From Tsukamurella sp. M9C (GTDB lineage: Bacteria > Actinomycetota > Actinomycetes > Mycobacteriales > Mycobacteriaceae), in the NCBI RefSeq assembly GCF_020169415.1, contig NZ_JAIULG010000040.1, positions 1-42,929 of the forward strand: a DNA stretch of 42,929 bases. The letters are read 5' to 3'. Made by a program: the position numbers and the translations under genes. Below the pieces are notes generated by a model, which was given only the letters and a program-made list of their open reading frames with translations, was not told where the DNA came from and did not search any database. Shown here one piece after another: positions 1 to 7,502 of this stretch (its first letter is position 1; each line of letters opens with the position of its first letter).

Positions 1-25
1 GGGCGGGCTTCGGGATCGGCGTCAT
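1..25 (-). CDS. start of a divergent gene, truncated by window edge
   Basis: An ATG at 23-25 on the minus strand opens a frame reading MTPIPKPA before the window ends. A GGAGG ribosome-binding site lies at 30-34, four bases upstream. A good promoter is present: -35 TTGTCC (108-113), 17-base spacer, -10 TAGCGT (85-90), all on the minus strand, with the LacI-type palindrome inside the spacer. It is therefore probably the target of the adjacent LacI regulator, which often means a sugar transporter or glycosidase. Eight codons cannot identify the product. Confidence 0.55.
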
Positions 26-95
26 CGGGCCTCCACGGGGATCGGTCGCGCCGCGCGGGGCGGCGGCGCTGTGTGGCGCGGATCACGCTAGGTAG

Positions 96-109
96 CCAAA
101 TCGATTTGG
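96..109. promoter_or_regulatory. LacI-family operator (14-bp perfect palindrome)
   Basis: CCAAATCGATTTGG is a perfect 14-bp palindrome with the central CG typical of LacI-family operators. It lies between the -35 (108-113) and -10 (85-90) elements of the leftward promoter and about 46 bases upstream of the start of the rightward LacI gene. Repression of the leftward gene is the simplest reading; the regulator may also control itself. Confidence 0.7.
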
Positions 110-154
110 ACAAGGGAGCGGGCGAGAATTCTTCGCGGGGCTAGCGTGGGGGTC

Positions 155-1192
155 ATGAGCAGCCGCCCGCGGATCGCCGACGTCGCCCGCCGCGCGGGCG
201 TCTCGGTCACCACGGTCTCGCACACCTTCAGCGGCAACGGCGTCGTCGCCGCGGAGACCCGCGAGCGCGTGCGCGCCGCGGCGCACGAGCTCGGCTACCG
301 ACCCGACGTGCTCGCGCAGGGCCTGCGCCGCAACCGGCTCAGCGTGCTCGCGCTCGTCGTCCGCCCGCTTGACCGGATCGACCCGGGCGACCTCCACGGC
401 GTCGACTACTTCCTCCGGCTCGCCGGCGCCGCCGCGATGGCCGCGCTCGACGCGGGCTACTGCCTCATGCTGGTCGGCGACCCCGCGCGGGACGACGCCC
501 CGTCGGCCGCCCTCGCCGCCGAGGGGATCCTGCTGACCGAACCGACCCGCGACGACCCGCTGATCGACCTGTGCGAGCGCATCGGGACGCCGTGCGTGAC
601 CGTCGGACTGCCGCCGCGCGCCGACGGGACCTGGGACGACGGTGCGCCCGGGCACGTGGGGATCGAGACCGAGCGGATCACGCGCGACGTGCTCGAGCAC
701 CTCGCGGCCGCCGGCAGCCGGGCGATCGCCTTCCTCGCGGCCGACGAGCAGGACGAGTGGTCCTTGCGCTCGATCGAGGTGTACCGCGCCTGGTGCGCGG
801 ACCGGGGGATGCCCGCCACCGTGATCGTGCACGCCGACGCGCTCGGCGCTCTGGCGGGCGTCGACGCGGTCGACCGCTGGTTCCCGGAGGGCTCCGTGCC
901 GGGCGTCGACGGTGTGCCCGACGCGGTGTACTGCCTCGCCGCCGCGCCCGCCGTCGGGGCGGCCGACCGGCTGCGCGCACTCGGCCACGAGGTGCCGGGC
1001 GCGGTGCGGATCGCGGCGGGCTCCGACGCCGAGGAGGCACGCGCCGCGGACATCACCGCCGTCGACCTGCAGCCCGAGGAGCTTGCCCGGCGGGCGGTCA
1101 CGACGCTGGTCGCGGCGCTGCGCGGCACGGACGCCCCCGGTCCGTCCGGCGGCGTCGGGCGACTCGTGCCCCGCGGCTCGACGGCGCGCTGA
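155..1192 (+). CDS. LacI-family transcriptional regulator
   Basis: A 345-residue repressor of the LacI/GalR family. The N-terminus has the helix-turn-helix and hinge helix (RIADVARRAGVSVTTVSHTF, then ELGYRPDVLAQGL), followed by a periplasmic-binding-protein-like effector domain ending with the usual AVDLQPEELARRAV segment. Start: a GTG at 146 is possible, but ATG 155 is preferred because a -10 TAGCGT (142-147) ends seven bases upstream, predicting a leaderless mRNA. A palindromic operator sits in the divergent promoter region just upstream. The ligand is probably a sugar or related small molecule, but nothing in the sequence identifies it. Confidence 0.9.
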   Translation: MSSRPRIADVARRAGVSVTTVSHTFSGNGVVAAETRERVRAAAHELGYRPDVLAQGLRRNRLSVLALVVRPLDRIDPGDLHGVDYFLRLAGAAAMAALDAGYCLMLVGDPARDDAPSAALAAEGILLTEPTRDDPLIDLCERIGTPCVTVGLPPRADGTWDDGAPGHVGIETERITRDVLEHLAAAGSRAIAFLAADEQDEWSLRSIEVYRAWCADRGMPATVIVHADALGALAGVDAVDRWFPEGSVPGVDGVPDAVYCLAAAPAVGAADRLRALGHEVPGAVRIAAGSDAEEARAADITAVDLQPEELARRAVTTLVAALRGTDAPGPSGGVGRLVPRGSTAR

Positions 1193-1226
1193 GGCGCTAC
1201 CGCCGCGGGATCCACAGCCTCGGGAT

Positions 1227-1607
1227 CTACAGGCGCAGGATCGGCAGGTAGCGGGCGATCTCGCCCGCGCGGGAGCCGCTGGCGGCCAGGTCGGCGGCCT
1301 CCGTCGCCTCGTCGACGGTGACGAGGCCCGTCGCGAGCCGCAGCCAGACGCGGGGCGCGCACTCCACGACGTTCGGGGGCGTCCCGCGGGTGTGCCGCAG
1401 GCCCTCGATGCACTGCACGGCGACGAAGGGCGGCACCCGTACCTCGACGGATCCGCCCGGCGCGTCCTGGGCCAGGGTGCGGGCCGTCGACCGGACCGCG
1501 GCGGCGATCGCGGCGCGCGGGGGAGCGGGCGCGTCCTCGTCGACGATCCAGTCCCGGACGGCCAGTACGGCGGCCCGCATCTCCGCCGGATCGATCGCCT
1601 TTGCCAC
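1227..1607 (-). CDS. SCP-like (sterol carrier fold) conserved protein
   Basis: A 126-residue protein beginning MAKAIDPAEMRAAVLAVRDW. It resembles the conserved actinobacterial protein encoded divergently from purF (Rv0807 in M. tuberculosis), assigned to a bacterial sterol-carrier-protein fold family. There is a basic/acidic N-terminal helix, then a strand-rich middle (SVEVRVPPFVAVQ, PPNVVECAPRVWLRLATG) and a C-terminal helix ending in RYLPILRL. It has no signal peptide or membrane segment. Lipid or hydrophobic ligand binding is a family-level expectation only. It is transcribed divergently from purF across a 105-base gap. Confidence 0.75.
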   Translation of the reverse strand: MAKAIDPAEMRAAVLAVRDWIVDEDAPAPPRAAIAAAVRSTARTLAQDAPGGSVEVRVPPFVAVQCIEGLRHTRGTPPNVVECAPRVWLRLATGLVTVDEATEAADLAASGSRAGEIARYLPILRL

Positions 1608-1670
1608 GCGAACCCCCTGTCTCCGGGAAGAAACCTACTCGGCGATTCGTTTCCGCTGGCGGATCGGTCC

Positions 1671-1676
1671 TACAAT
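1671..1676 (+). promoter_or_regulatory. purF promoter -10 element
   Basis: TACAAT matches the -10 consensus in five of six positions. It would start transcription about 30 bases before the purF GTG. No convincing -35 hexamer is visible at the usual spacing. Confidence 0.5.
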
Positions 1677-1712
1677 CGGATCAGGCCACGCCCCCAGCCC
1701 CAGGAGTCAGCC

Positions 1713-3275
1713 GTGCAGCAGCTTCCGCTCAGCGTCGTCAACAACGCCCCGCTCGATGACGGTGAGGAGCAGGAGCCCCGGGAGGAGTGCGGCGTCTTCG
1801 GCGTCTGGGCCACCGGGGAGGATGTGGCGAAGCTCTCCTACTACGGCCTCTACGCCCTGCAGCACCGCGGCCAGGAGGCCGCCGGCATCGCCGTCGGCGA
1901 CGGCCAGCAGGTCCTGGTCTTCAAGGACCTCGGTCTGGTCAGCCAGGTCTTCGACGAGCAGACGCTGAGCTCGATGCCCGGCCACGTGGCCATCGGCCAC
2001 TGCCGCTACTCGACCACCGGCTCCACCACCTGGGAGAACAGCCAGCCGATCTTCCGCACCACCAGCGCGGGCAACGGCGTGGCGCTGGGCCACAACGGCA
2101 ACCTGGTGAACACCGCGGAGCTCGCGGAGCGCGCCGTCGAGCTCGGCGTCGCCGGCGGGCGCCCGCGCAGCGCGGCCACGTCCGACTCCGACATCCTCAC
2201 GGCGCTGCTCGCGCACGCCGCGGCCGACCGCACCCTGGAGCAGGCCGCGATGGAGCTGCTGCCCACGGTGAAGGGCGCCTTCTGCCTCACCTTCATGGAC
2301 GAGCACACGCTGTACGCGGCGCGCGACCCGCACGGCGTGCGCCCGCTGAGCCTGGGCCGCCTCGATCGCGGCTGGGTCGTCGCCTCCGAGACCGCGGCCT
2401 TCGACATCGTCGGCGCCTCCTTCGTGCGCGACATCGAGCCGGGCGAGCTGCTCGCCATCGACGAGGACGGCGTGCGCTCCACCCGGTTCGCCGAGCCCAC
2501 TCCGAAGACCTGCATCTTCGAGTACGTCTACCTGGCACGCCCCGACTCGGTGATCCACGGCCGGTCCGTGCACTCGACCCGCGTCGACATCGGCCGCCGC
2601 CTGGCCCGCGAGCACCCCGCCGACGGCGACCTGGTGATCCCGGTGCCGGAGTCGGGCACCCCCGCGGCCGTCGGCTACGCGCAGGCGTCGGGCATCCCGT
2701 ACGGCCAGGGCCTGATGAAGAACGCCTACGTGGGCCGCACCTTCATCCAGCCCAGCCAGACCATCCGCCAGCTGGGCATCCGGCTCAAGCTCAACCCGCT
2801 GCGCGAGGTGATCCGCGGCAAGCGGCTCGTCGTGGTCGACGACTCGATCGTCCGCGGCAACACCCAGCGCGCGCTGATCCGGATGCTCCGCGAGGCCGGC
2901 GCCGCCGAGATCCACGTGCGCATCGCCTCGTCGCCGGTGAAGTGGCCCTGCTTCTACGGCATCGACTTCGCGTCCCCGGCCGAGCTCATCGCCAACGGCG
3001 GCGGCGCCGATTCCATGGAGGCCATGGTCGAGTCGGTGCGCGCCGCGATCGGCGCCGACTCGCTGGGCTACATCTCCCTCGACGAGATGACGGCCGCCAC
3101 CGAGCACGCCGGCGAATCGATGTGCCGTGCCTGCTTCGACGGCGTCTACCCGATCCCGCTGCCCGAGTCGACCTCGATGGGCAAGGCGGTCCTGGAGAAC
3201 ATGCTCAAGGCGGGCACGCAGGGCGACCCGCTGCAGGCCGACAACGACAACGCCTCGGCGCTGCGTCGCCCCTGA
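1713..3275 (+). CDS. purF: amidophosphoribosyltransferase
   Basis: Glutamine PRPP amidotransferase, first committed step of de novo purine synthesis: it replaces the pyrophosphate of PRPP with an amine from glutamine. The protein has 520 residues. A short propeptide precedes the nucleophilic cysteine Cys26 (EEC-GVFGVW), typical of the self-processed [4Fe-4S] PurF class. The Ntn-hydrolase glutaminase domain contains YGLYALQHRGQE and HCRYSTTG. The phosphoribosyltransferase domain carries the PRPP loop VVVDDSIVRGNT, and later cysteines (WPCFYG, MCRAC) fit iron-sulfur ligation. Start: GTG 1713 has AGGAG at 1702-1706; upstream in-frame sequence lacks family similarity. purM follows in the same direction. 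Confidence 0.97.
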   Translation: MQQLPLSVVNNAPLDDGEEQEPREECGVFGVWATGEDVAKLSYYGLYALQHRGQEAAGIAVGDGQQVLVFKDLGLVSQVFDEQTLSSMPGHVAIGHCRYSTTGSTTWENSQPIFRTTSAGNGVALGHNGNLVNTAELAERAVELGVAGGRPRSAATSDSDILTALLAHAAADRTLEQAAMELLPTVKGAFCLTFMDEHTLYAARDPHGVRPLSLGRLDRGWVVASETAAFDIVGASFVRDIEPGELLAIDEDGVRSTRFAEPTPKTCIFEYVYLARPDSVIHGRSVHSTRVDIGRRLAREHPADGDLVIPVPESGTPAAVGYAQASGIPYGQGLMKNAYVGRTFIQPSQTIRQLGIRLKLNPLREVIRGKRLVVVDDSIVRGNTQRALIRMLREAGAAEIHVRIASSPVKWPCFYGIDFASPAELIANGGGADSMEAMVESVRAAIGADSLGYISLDEMTAATEHAGESMCRACFDGVYPIPLPESTSMGKAVLENMLKAGTQGDPLQADNDNASALRRP

Positions 3276-3285
3276 GCACGCTCGT

Positions 3286-3312
3286 CCCGGCGGGGTCGTC
3301 GACTCCGCCGGG
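3286..3312 (+). terminator. hairpin after purF
   Basis: Eight-bp perfect GC stem CCCGGCGG/CCGCCGGG (3286-3293 with 3305-3312) and an 11-base loop, ten bases after the purF stop. It has no T-tract. It may terminate or attenuate before the separate purM promoter. Confidence 0.45.
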
Positions 3313-3334
3313 CGCCCGAGGGCTCCCGGTCCGG

Positions 3335-3340
3335 TAGCCT
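3335..3340 (+). promoter_or_regulatory. purM promoter -10 element
   Basis: TAGCCT ends eight bases before the GTG at 3349. With normal -10 to start-site spacing the transcript would begin at or next to the start codon, so purM is probably leaderless and not only co-transcribed with purF. Confidence 0.5.
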
Positions 3341-3348
3341 ATGGATCC

Positions 3349-4425
3349 GTGACGGATTCCAACACCCACCCGCCTCAGGGTGCCTCGTACGCCGCTGCCG
3401 GAGTCGACATCGAGGCCGGTGACCGGGCCGTCGAGCTCTTCAAGCCGCACGCCAAGCGCGCGACCCGCCCCGAGGTCCTCGGCGGCCTCGGCGGATTCGC
3501 CGGCCTGTTCGCGCTCAAGAAGTACCGCGAGCCCGTGCTCGCCGCGTCGACCGACGGCGTCGGCACCAAGATCGCGGTGGCCCAGGCCATGGGCAAGCAC
3601 GACACCGTCGGCATCGACCTCGTCGCCATGGTGGTCGACGACCTCGTCGTGACGGGCGCCGAGCCGCTGTTCCTGCAGGACTACATCGCCGTCGGCAAGG
3701 TGGTCCCCGAGACCGTCGCCGAGCTGGTCGGCGGCATCGCCGAGGGCTGCGTCCGCGCCGGCTGCGCCCTGCTGGGCGGCGAGACCGCCGAGCACCCGGG
3801 CCTCATGGCGGAGGGCGAGTACGACCTCTCCGCGACCGGCGTCGGCGTCGTCGAGGCCGACGAGGTGCTCGGCCCGGACAACGTGCGCGCCGGCGACGTG
3901 GTGATCGCCATGAAGAGCTCCGGCCTGCACAGCAACGGCTACAGCCTGGCGCGCAAGGTGCTGCTCGACTGGGGCCACATGGACCTCGGCGGCTACGTCG
4001 AGGAGTTCGGCCGCACGCTGGGCGAGGAGCTGCTCGAGCCCACCGCCATCTACGCCCTCGACTGCCTGCGCCTCGCGCAGGAGACGCAGGTGCGCACCTT
4101 CTGCCACGTCACCGGAGGCGGGCTCGCCGCCAACCTCGGCCGCGTGATCCCCGAGGGCCTCGTCGCCGAACTGGACCGCAACACGTGGAGCCCGTCGGCC
4201 GTCTTCGCGCTCATCGCCCAGCGCGGCCGCGTGGAGCAGGCCGAGATGGAGAAGACCTTCAACATGGGCGTCGGCATGGTCGCGATCGTCGCGCCCGAGG
4301 ACGTGGACCGCGCGCTGGCCGTGCTCACGGCACGCCACATCGACAGCTGGGTCCTGGGGACGATCAAGAAGTCCGACGGTGCGGGAGATCGGGCCGTACT
4401 GAGCGGCTCGCACCCGAAGTTCTAG
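3349..4425 (+). CDS. purM: phosphoribosylformylglycinamidine cyclo-ligase
   Basis: AIR synthetase, fifth step of purine synthesis: ATP-dependent ring closure of FGAM to aminoimidazole ribonucleotide. The 358-residue length is normal for the family. The N-terminal region has SYAAAGVDIEAGD, the ATP-binding STDGVGTK loop, GIDLVAMVVDDLVVTGAEP and GGETAEHPG, all hallmarks of PurM. Start: GTG 3349 (VTDSNTHPPQG) is preferred because a -10 TAGCCT lies eight bases upstream and the frame upstream is unlike PurM. It follows purF by 73 bases and ends at a strong bidirectional hairpin. Confidence 0.96.
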   Translation: MTDSNTHPPQGASYAAAGVDIEAGDRAVELFKPHAKRATRPEVLGGLGGFAGLFALKKYREPVLAASTDGVGTKIAVAQAMGKHDTVGIDLVAMVVDDLVVTGAEPLFLQDYIAVGKVVPETVAELVGGIAEGCVRAGCALLGGETAEHPGLMAEGEYDLSATGVGVVEADEVLGPDNVRAGDVVIAMKSSGLHSNGYSLARKVLLDWGHMDLGGYVEEFGRTLGEELLEPTAIYALDCLRLAQETQVRTFCHVTGGGLAANLGRVIPEGLVAELDRNTWSPSAVFALIAQRGRVEQAEMEKTFNMGVGMVAIVAPEDVDRALAVLTARHIDSWVLGTIKKSDGAGDRAVLSGSHPKF

Positions 4426-4435
4426 GAACGCCGTA

Positions 4436-4462
4436 GGCACCGTGACCCACGGTCACGGTGCC
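4436..4462. terminator. bidirectional terminator between purM and DUF3073 gene
   Basis: Perfect 12-bp stem GGCACCGTGACC / GGTCACGGTGCC with a CAC loop. It lies between two convergent genes, ten bases after the purM stop. Confidence 0.8.
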
Positions 4463-4498
4463 CAACGGCTCCGGTACGAAACGAGAAGGCGCGACGCG

Positions 4499-4699
4499 TC
4501 AGGCGCGGCGCCACTCCTCTTCGCGATACGGCTCCCCCGCGACGTCGCTCCACTCGGGGTGCGAGGCGATCACGTCCGCCTCGTCGCTCTCACCCGTCGT
4601 CAGCTCGTCCTGCAGCCTTTTCAGGTCAGTGCTGGGCGAGCTGTACTTGAGCTCGCGTGCAACCTTCGTCTGCTTCGCCTTTGCCCGGCCGCGGCCCAT
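4499..4699 (-). CDS. DUF3073 small conserved protein
   Basis: A 66-residue, highly charged protein starting MGRGRAKAKQTKVARELKY and ending PYREEEWRRA. It matches the actinobacterial DUF3073 family, which lies beside purM in mycobacteria (Rv0810c). The basic N-terminus is followed by a mostly acidic region. It is probably cytosolic, and its function is unknown. An RBS-like AAGGGGG lies a few bases upstream of ATG 4699. It faces purM across the bidirectional terminator. Confidence 0.85.
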   Translation of the reverse strand: MGRGRAKAKQTKVARELKYSSPSTDLKRLQDELTTGESDEADVIASHPEWSDVAGEPYREEEWRRA

Positions 4700-4834
4700 G
4701 GGGGACCCCCTTGCGCAATGAAGGGGCGGCCAGCTACCGGATTGCCCGGCGGGTGGCGGCCCCTTTCTCCGTTTAGTAATTCTTCCTGACGCCCAGTTTA
4801 GCGTGCTCGCGCCGATGGTGCTGCCGCCTGGGTG

Positions 4835-5473
4835 TCAGTCGGCGCGTTTGAGGGCCTTCGCGGCGTCCCGTTCGACCTTCGGGGGCAGGTCACCGGCCAT
4901 GAGGAGGGCCCGCAGCCGGTCCGGCCGCGTCGCGCGGAACAGGTCCCGCACGGTCGCTCCGTGCTCCGGGACCTCCGCGACGACGATCGGGTCGCCCGCC
5001 GCCACGGGGCCGGGCGTGACGACGCGGAAGTAGGCGCCCGAATCGCCGCGGGCCATGAACCGCGCCAGCCAGTCGTCCTCGCCGGACCACAGCGCGAACG
5101 TGCGGCACGGGGTCCGGGGGATCGTCACCTCGAGCTCGAGCGTCGCCCCGACCCGCAGCCGGGTGCCGACCACGAGGTCGGTGGTGTCGCCGTCGAGGCG
5201 CAGGTTCTCCCCGAACCAGCCGGGCGGGAGGTCGCGGTCGAGCTCGTCGGCCCAGCGCCGCGCCTCGTGCTCGGAGTAGGCGTAGACGGCCTGCTCCTCG
5301 CCGCCGTGGTGCCGGGTGTCGCAGACGTGGTCGGTGACCGGGCCCAGCGGGCCCACGTCGACGGGGCCGTCGGCCGGCCGTTTGTCGATGGCGGTGCGCT
5401 GCTCCGGCTTGCGCGGGTCGAGCCGTCGTTCCTCGCCGACGACGCAGACCGCGACGACCCTGGTCGGCGTCAC
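4835..5473 (-). CDS. MOSC domain-containing protein
   Basis: A 212-residue protein of the MOSC (molybdenum cofactor sulfurase C-terminal) superfamily, YiiM-like branch. Visible features are KRPADGPVDVGPLGPVTDHVCD near the N-terminus, then the core PPGWFGENLRLDG, GTRLRVGATLELEVTIPRTPCRTF with the conserved MOSC cysteine, and a C-terminal helical tail RDLFRATRPDRLRALL. MOSC proteins carry sulfur or molybdenum-cofactor chemistry, or reduce N-hydroxylated compounds; the substrate here is not determined. The start overlaps the ygfZ stop by four bases (ATGA), so the two are translationally coupled. Confidence 0.85.
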   Translation of the reverse strand: MTPTRVVAVCVVGEERRLDPRKPEQRTAIDKRPADGPVDVGPLGPVTDHVCDTRHHGGEEQAVYAYSEHEARRWADELDRDLPPGWFGENLRLDGDTTDLVVGTRLRVGATLELEVTIPRTPCRTFALWSGEDDWLARFMARGDSGAYFRVVTPGPVAAGDPIVVAEVPEHGATVRDLFRATRPDRLRALLMAGDLPPKVERDAAKALKRAD

Positions 5474-6519
5474 CGGCCGCGCAGCCGGTCGACCGCGGAC
5501 CGTCCGGCCTGCTGCCCGGCGTCCGCGGAGGGCGTGACGTCGGTGTCGATCGCGGCGGCGGCGCCGCCGGCGTCGAGCTTCGCGTCGTCGGGGATCGAGC
5601 GCTTGATCAGGGCGAGGGCGATGGGCCCGTAATCGGCGTGCTCGACGACGGTGCCGAGCCGCCCGACGGTGCGCCCGTCCAGCGTCACGGGGTCGCCCGT
5701 CGCGGGCCGCGCGTCGGCGGAGCCGTCGAGGTGCAGCAGCACGAGGCGGCGCGGGGGCCGGCCCAGGTTGTGCACGCGCGCGACGGTCTCCTGCCCGCGG
5801 TAGCAGCCCTTGTCGAGGTGCACCGCGGTGCCGATCCAGTCCACCTCGTGCGGGATGGTCTTCTCGTCGGTGTCGACGCCCTGCCGGGCGCGGGCGGCGG
5901 CGACCCGTCGGGCCTCGTAGGCCCAGGTGCCGGCGGGGCGCGCCCCGGCGGCGACGAGGGCGGCGAAGTCCGCGCCCAGCCGCTCGCGCGGCACGATGAG
6001 GTTCACCTCGCCGGGATCGGTGCGGCGGACGCCCTCCACCTGCGCTGCGACGGTCTCGGCCTCGGGTCCGATCACGGTGAGCACCGCGAGGTCGTCCCGC
6101 GCCTGCACCTGCACGTCGGCCCGGAAGACCATGCGCTGCAGGTACGTCGCGAGGTCCGGGCTGAGCGGGGCCTCCTTCGGCGCGAGCGCAGCGGGCTCGG
6201 TGTCGAGGTAGGTCGTGCCGTCGACGTCGATGAGGTGGAAGTGGTCGAGCACGCGACCGCTGCCGTCCAGGTTGAGGTTCTGGGTCGCGGTGCGATCCGG
6301 CAGGTGCGTCAGGTGCTGGCTGGTGATCGAGTGCAGCCAGGACAGGCGCTCGGGGCCGGTCAGGGTGATCACGCGGCGGTGCGAGCGGTCGATCACCGCG
6401 GCGCCGCGTTCGGCCGCGCGTTGCTCCCCGAACGGATCCCCGAAATGCCAGGTCACGCCGGTGTCCGGCGTGTCCTCGGGGTTCATGATGCCGGACGTGG
6501 AATGTTCTTCAGTCGACAC
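5470..6519 (-). CDS. ygfZ: YgfZ/GcvT-like folate-binding protein (Fe-S cluster factor)
   Basis: A 349-residue homologue of YgfZ, a tetrahydrofolate-binding protein that supports assembly or repair of certain iron-sulfur proteins. The diagnostic K-G-C-Y-x-G-Q-E signature is present (LDKGCYRGQETVARVH), preceded by IPHEVDWIGTAVH. The N-terminal part has the GcvT-like fold (VIDRSHRRVITLTGPERLSWLHSI). Start: GTG 6519 has -10 TAGGCT (6526-6531) six bases upstream and a GAGGAG too close to act as an RBS, so a leaderless mRNA is likely. It is divergent from pabC with only 59 bases between them and overlaps the MOSC gene downstream. Confidence 0.92.
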   Translation of the reverse strand: MSTEEHSTSGIMNPEDTPDTGVTWHFGDPFGEQRAAERGAAVIDRSHRRVITLTGPERLSWLHSITSQHLTHLPDRTATQNLNLDGSGRVLDHFHLIDVDGTTYLDTEPAALAPKEAPLSPDLATYLQRMVFRADVQVQARDDLAVLTVIGPEAETVAAQVEGVRRTDPGEVNLIVPRERLGADFAALVAAGARPAGTWAYEARRVAAARARQGVDTDEKTIPHEVDWIGTAVHLDKGCYRGQETVARVHNLGRPPRRLVLLHLDGSADARPATGDPVTLDGRTVGRLGTVVEHADYGPIALALIKRSIPDDAKLDAGGAAAAIDTDVTPSADAGQQAGRSAVDRLRGR

Positions 6520-6525
6520 TCCTCA

Positions 6526-6531
6526 AGCCTA
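6526..6531 (-). promoter_or_regulatory. ygfZ promoter -10 element (leaderless)
   Basis: TAGGCT on the minus strand ends six bases before the ygfZ GTG, so transcription would start at the start codon. Confidence 0.45.
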
Positions 6532-6565
6532 CCCCGCTGGCCGCGCGGCGCTTCGGGGCGTCGAA

Positions 6566-6571
6566 TACTGT
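6566..6571 (+). promoter_or_regulatory. pabC promoter -10 element (leaderless)
   Basis: TACTGT (TANNNT type) ends seven bases before the pabC ATG. No Shine-Dalgarno sequence precedes the ATG, which fits leaderless initiation. AATACT at 6564-6569 is an overlapping alternative. Confidence 0.45.
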
Positions 6572-6578
6572 TGCCGCC

Positions 6579-7442
6579 ATGGCATCCGTGGTGGTCACCC
6601 TGGACGGTTCCGTGCGCGCTCCCGACGCGCCCCTGCTGTACGCCGACGACCTCGGCGCGGTCCGCGGCGACGGCTGCTTCGAGACGGTCCTGGTCCGTGA
6701 CGGCGCCCCGCTCAAGGGCCGCGCCCATCTCGACCGGCTGGGCCGTTCGGCCGCCGCGCTCGGCCTCCCGGCGCCCAACGACGGCGCCTGGTGGGCTGCG
6801 ATGCAGCGCGCCGCGATGCTCTACGGCGAGGAGGCGGGGAGCGCCGAGGGCGCGTTGCGGCTCGTCTACACGCGGGGCCGCGAGTCCGCGCCCGGCACGC
6901 CCACCGCCTACGTCTCGGTCTCGCCGCTGCCCGACCGGGCGCGGCGCGCGCGGACCGAGGGGATCTCGGCCATCACGCTCGGCCGGGGCTATTCGACGGG
7001 GCTCGGCACCGACGCGCCGTGGCTCCTGCTCGGCGCGAAGACCCTCTCCTACGCCGTGAACATGGCCGCCGCGCGGTACGCGGAGAAGCAGGGCGCCGAC
7101 GACGTGATCTTCACCTCCAGTGAGGGCCGCGTCCTCGAGGCGCCCCGCGCCACCGTCGTGGTCGCCCGCGGCCGCACCCTCGTCACCCCGCCCGCCGAGC
7201 AGGGCATCCTGCCCGGCACCACCGCCCGCGCCCTGTTCGACGCCGCGGAGGACAAGGGCGTCGCCACCGCGGTGGAGCCGCTCTTCCCCGTGGACCTGGT
7301 CATGAACGACGGGGTGTGGCTGGTCTCGTCCATCACGCTGTGCGCGCGCGTGCACACTCTGGACGGCCGCGCCCTGCCCGACGCGCCCATGGACGCGACG
7401 GTCCGCTCCCTCATCGAGGCGGGAATCGCGAACACCCCCTAG
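6579..7442 (+). CDS. pabC: aminodeoxychorismate lyase (class IV PLP enzyme)
   Basis: A 287-residue fold-type IV PLP enzyme, matching the protein encoded next to purM/DUF3073 in mycobacteria (Rv0812). PabC eliminates pyruvate from 4-amino-4-deoxychorismate to give p-aminobenzoate for folate. The catalytic lysine is in LLGAKTLSYAVN; the family pattern continues with DDVIFTSSEGRVLEAPRATV and GILPGTTARALF. A branched-chain or D-amino-acid transaminase in the same fold is the main alternative, but length and genomic position favour PabC. It is divergent from the folate-dependent ygfZ, a suggestive pairing. Confidence 0.85.
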   Translation: MASVVVTLDGSVRAPDAPLLYADDLGAVRGDGCFETVLVRDGAPLKGRAHLDRLGRSAAALGLPAPNDGAWWAAMQRAAMLYGEEAGSAEGALRLVYTRGRESAPGTPTAYVSVSPLPDRARRARTEGISAITLGRGYSTGLGTDAPWLLLGAKTLSYAVNMAAARYAEKQGADDVIFTSSEGRVLEAPRATVVVARGRTLVTPPAEQGILPGTTARALFDAAEDKGVATAVEPLFPVDLVMNDGVWLVSSITLCARVHTLDGRALPDAPMDATVRSLIEAGIANTP

Positions 7443-7490
7443 CGTTTCCGGACAATCCGGGCACGGCCTGCGGCGGCGCCGCGACGGGCA

Positions 7491-7496
7491 TAGCGT
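7491..7496 (+). promoter_or_regulatory. permease promoter -10 element (leaderless)
   Basis: TAGCGT ends six bases before ATG 7503. The same hexamer occurs at the same distance before several other genes in this window. Confidence 0.5.
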
Positions 7497-7502
7497 CGCG
7501 GG

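Noticed and set aside
1201-1248. Three imperfect 16-base tandem units (CGGGATCCACAG, CGGGATCTACAG, CAGGATCGGCAG)
   Set aside because: Two units fall between genes and the third is C-terminal coding sequence; too short and diverged to call a functional repeat.
1707-3107. Long minus-strand frame opposite purF
   Set aside because: Same composition artefact; purF is unambiguous on the plus strand.
3341-3352. Mini-ORF ATG GAT CCG TGA overlapping the purM start
   Set aside because: Only three codons and no RBS; probably chance.
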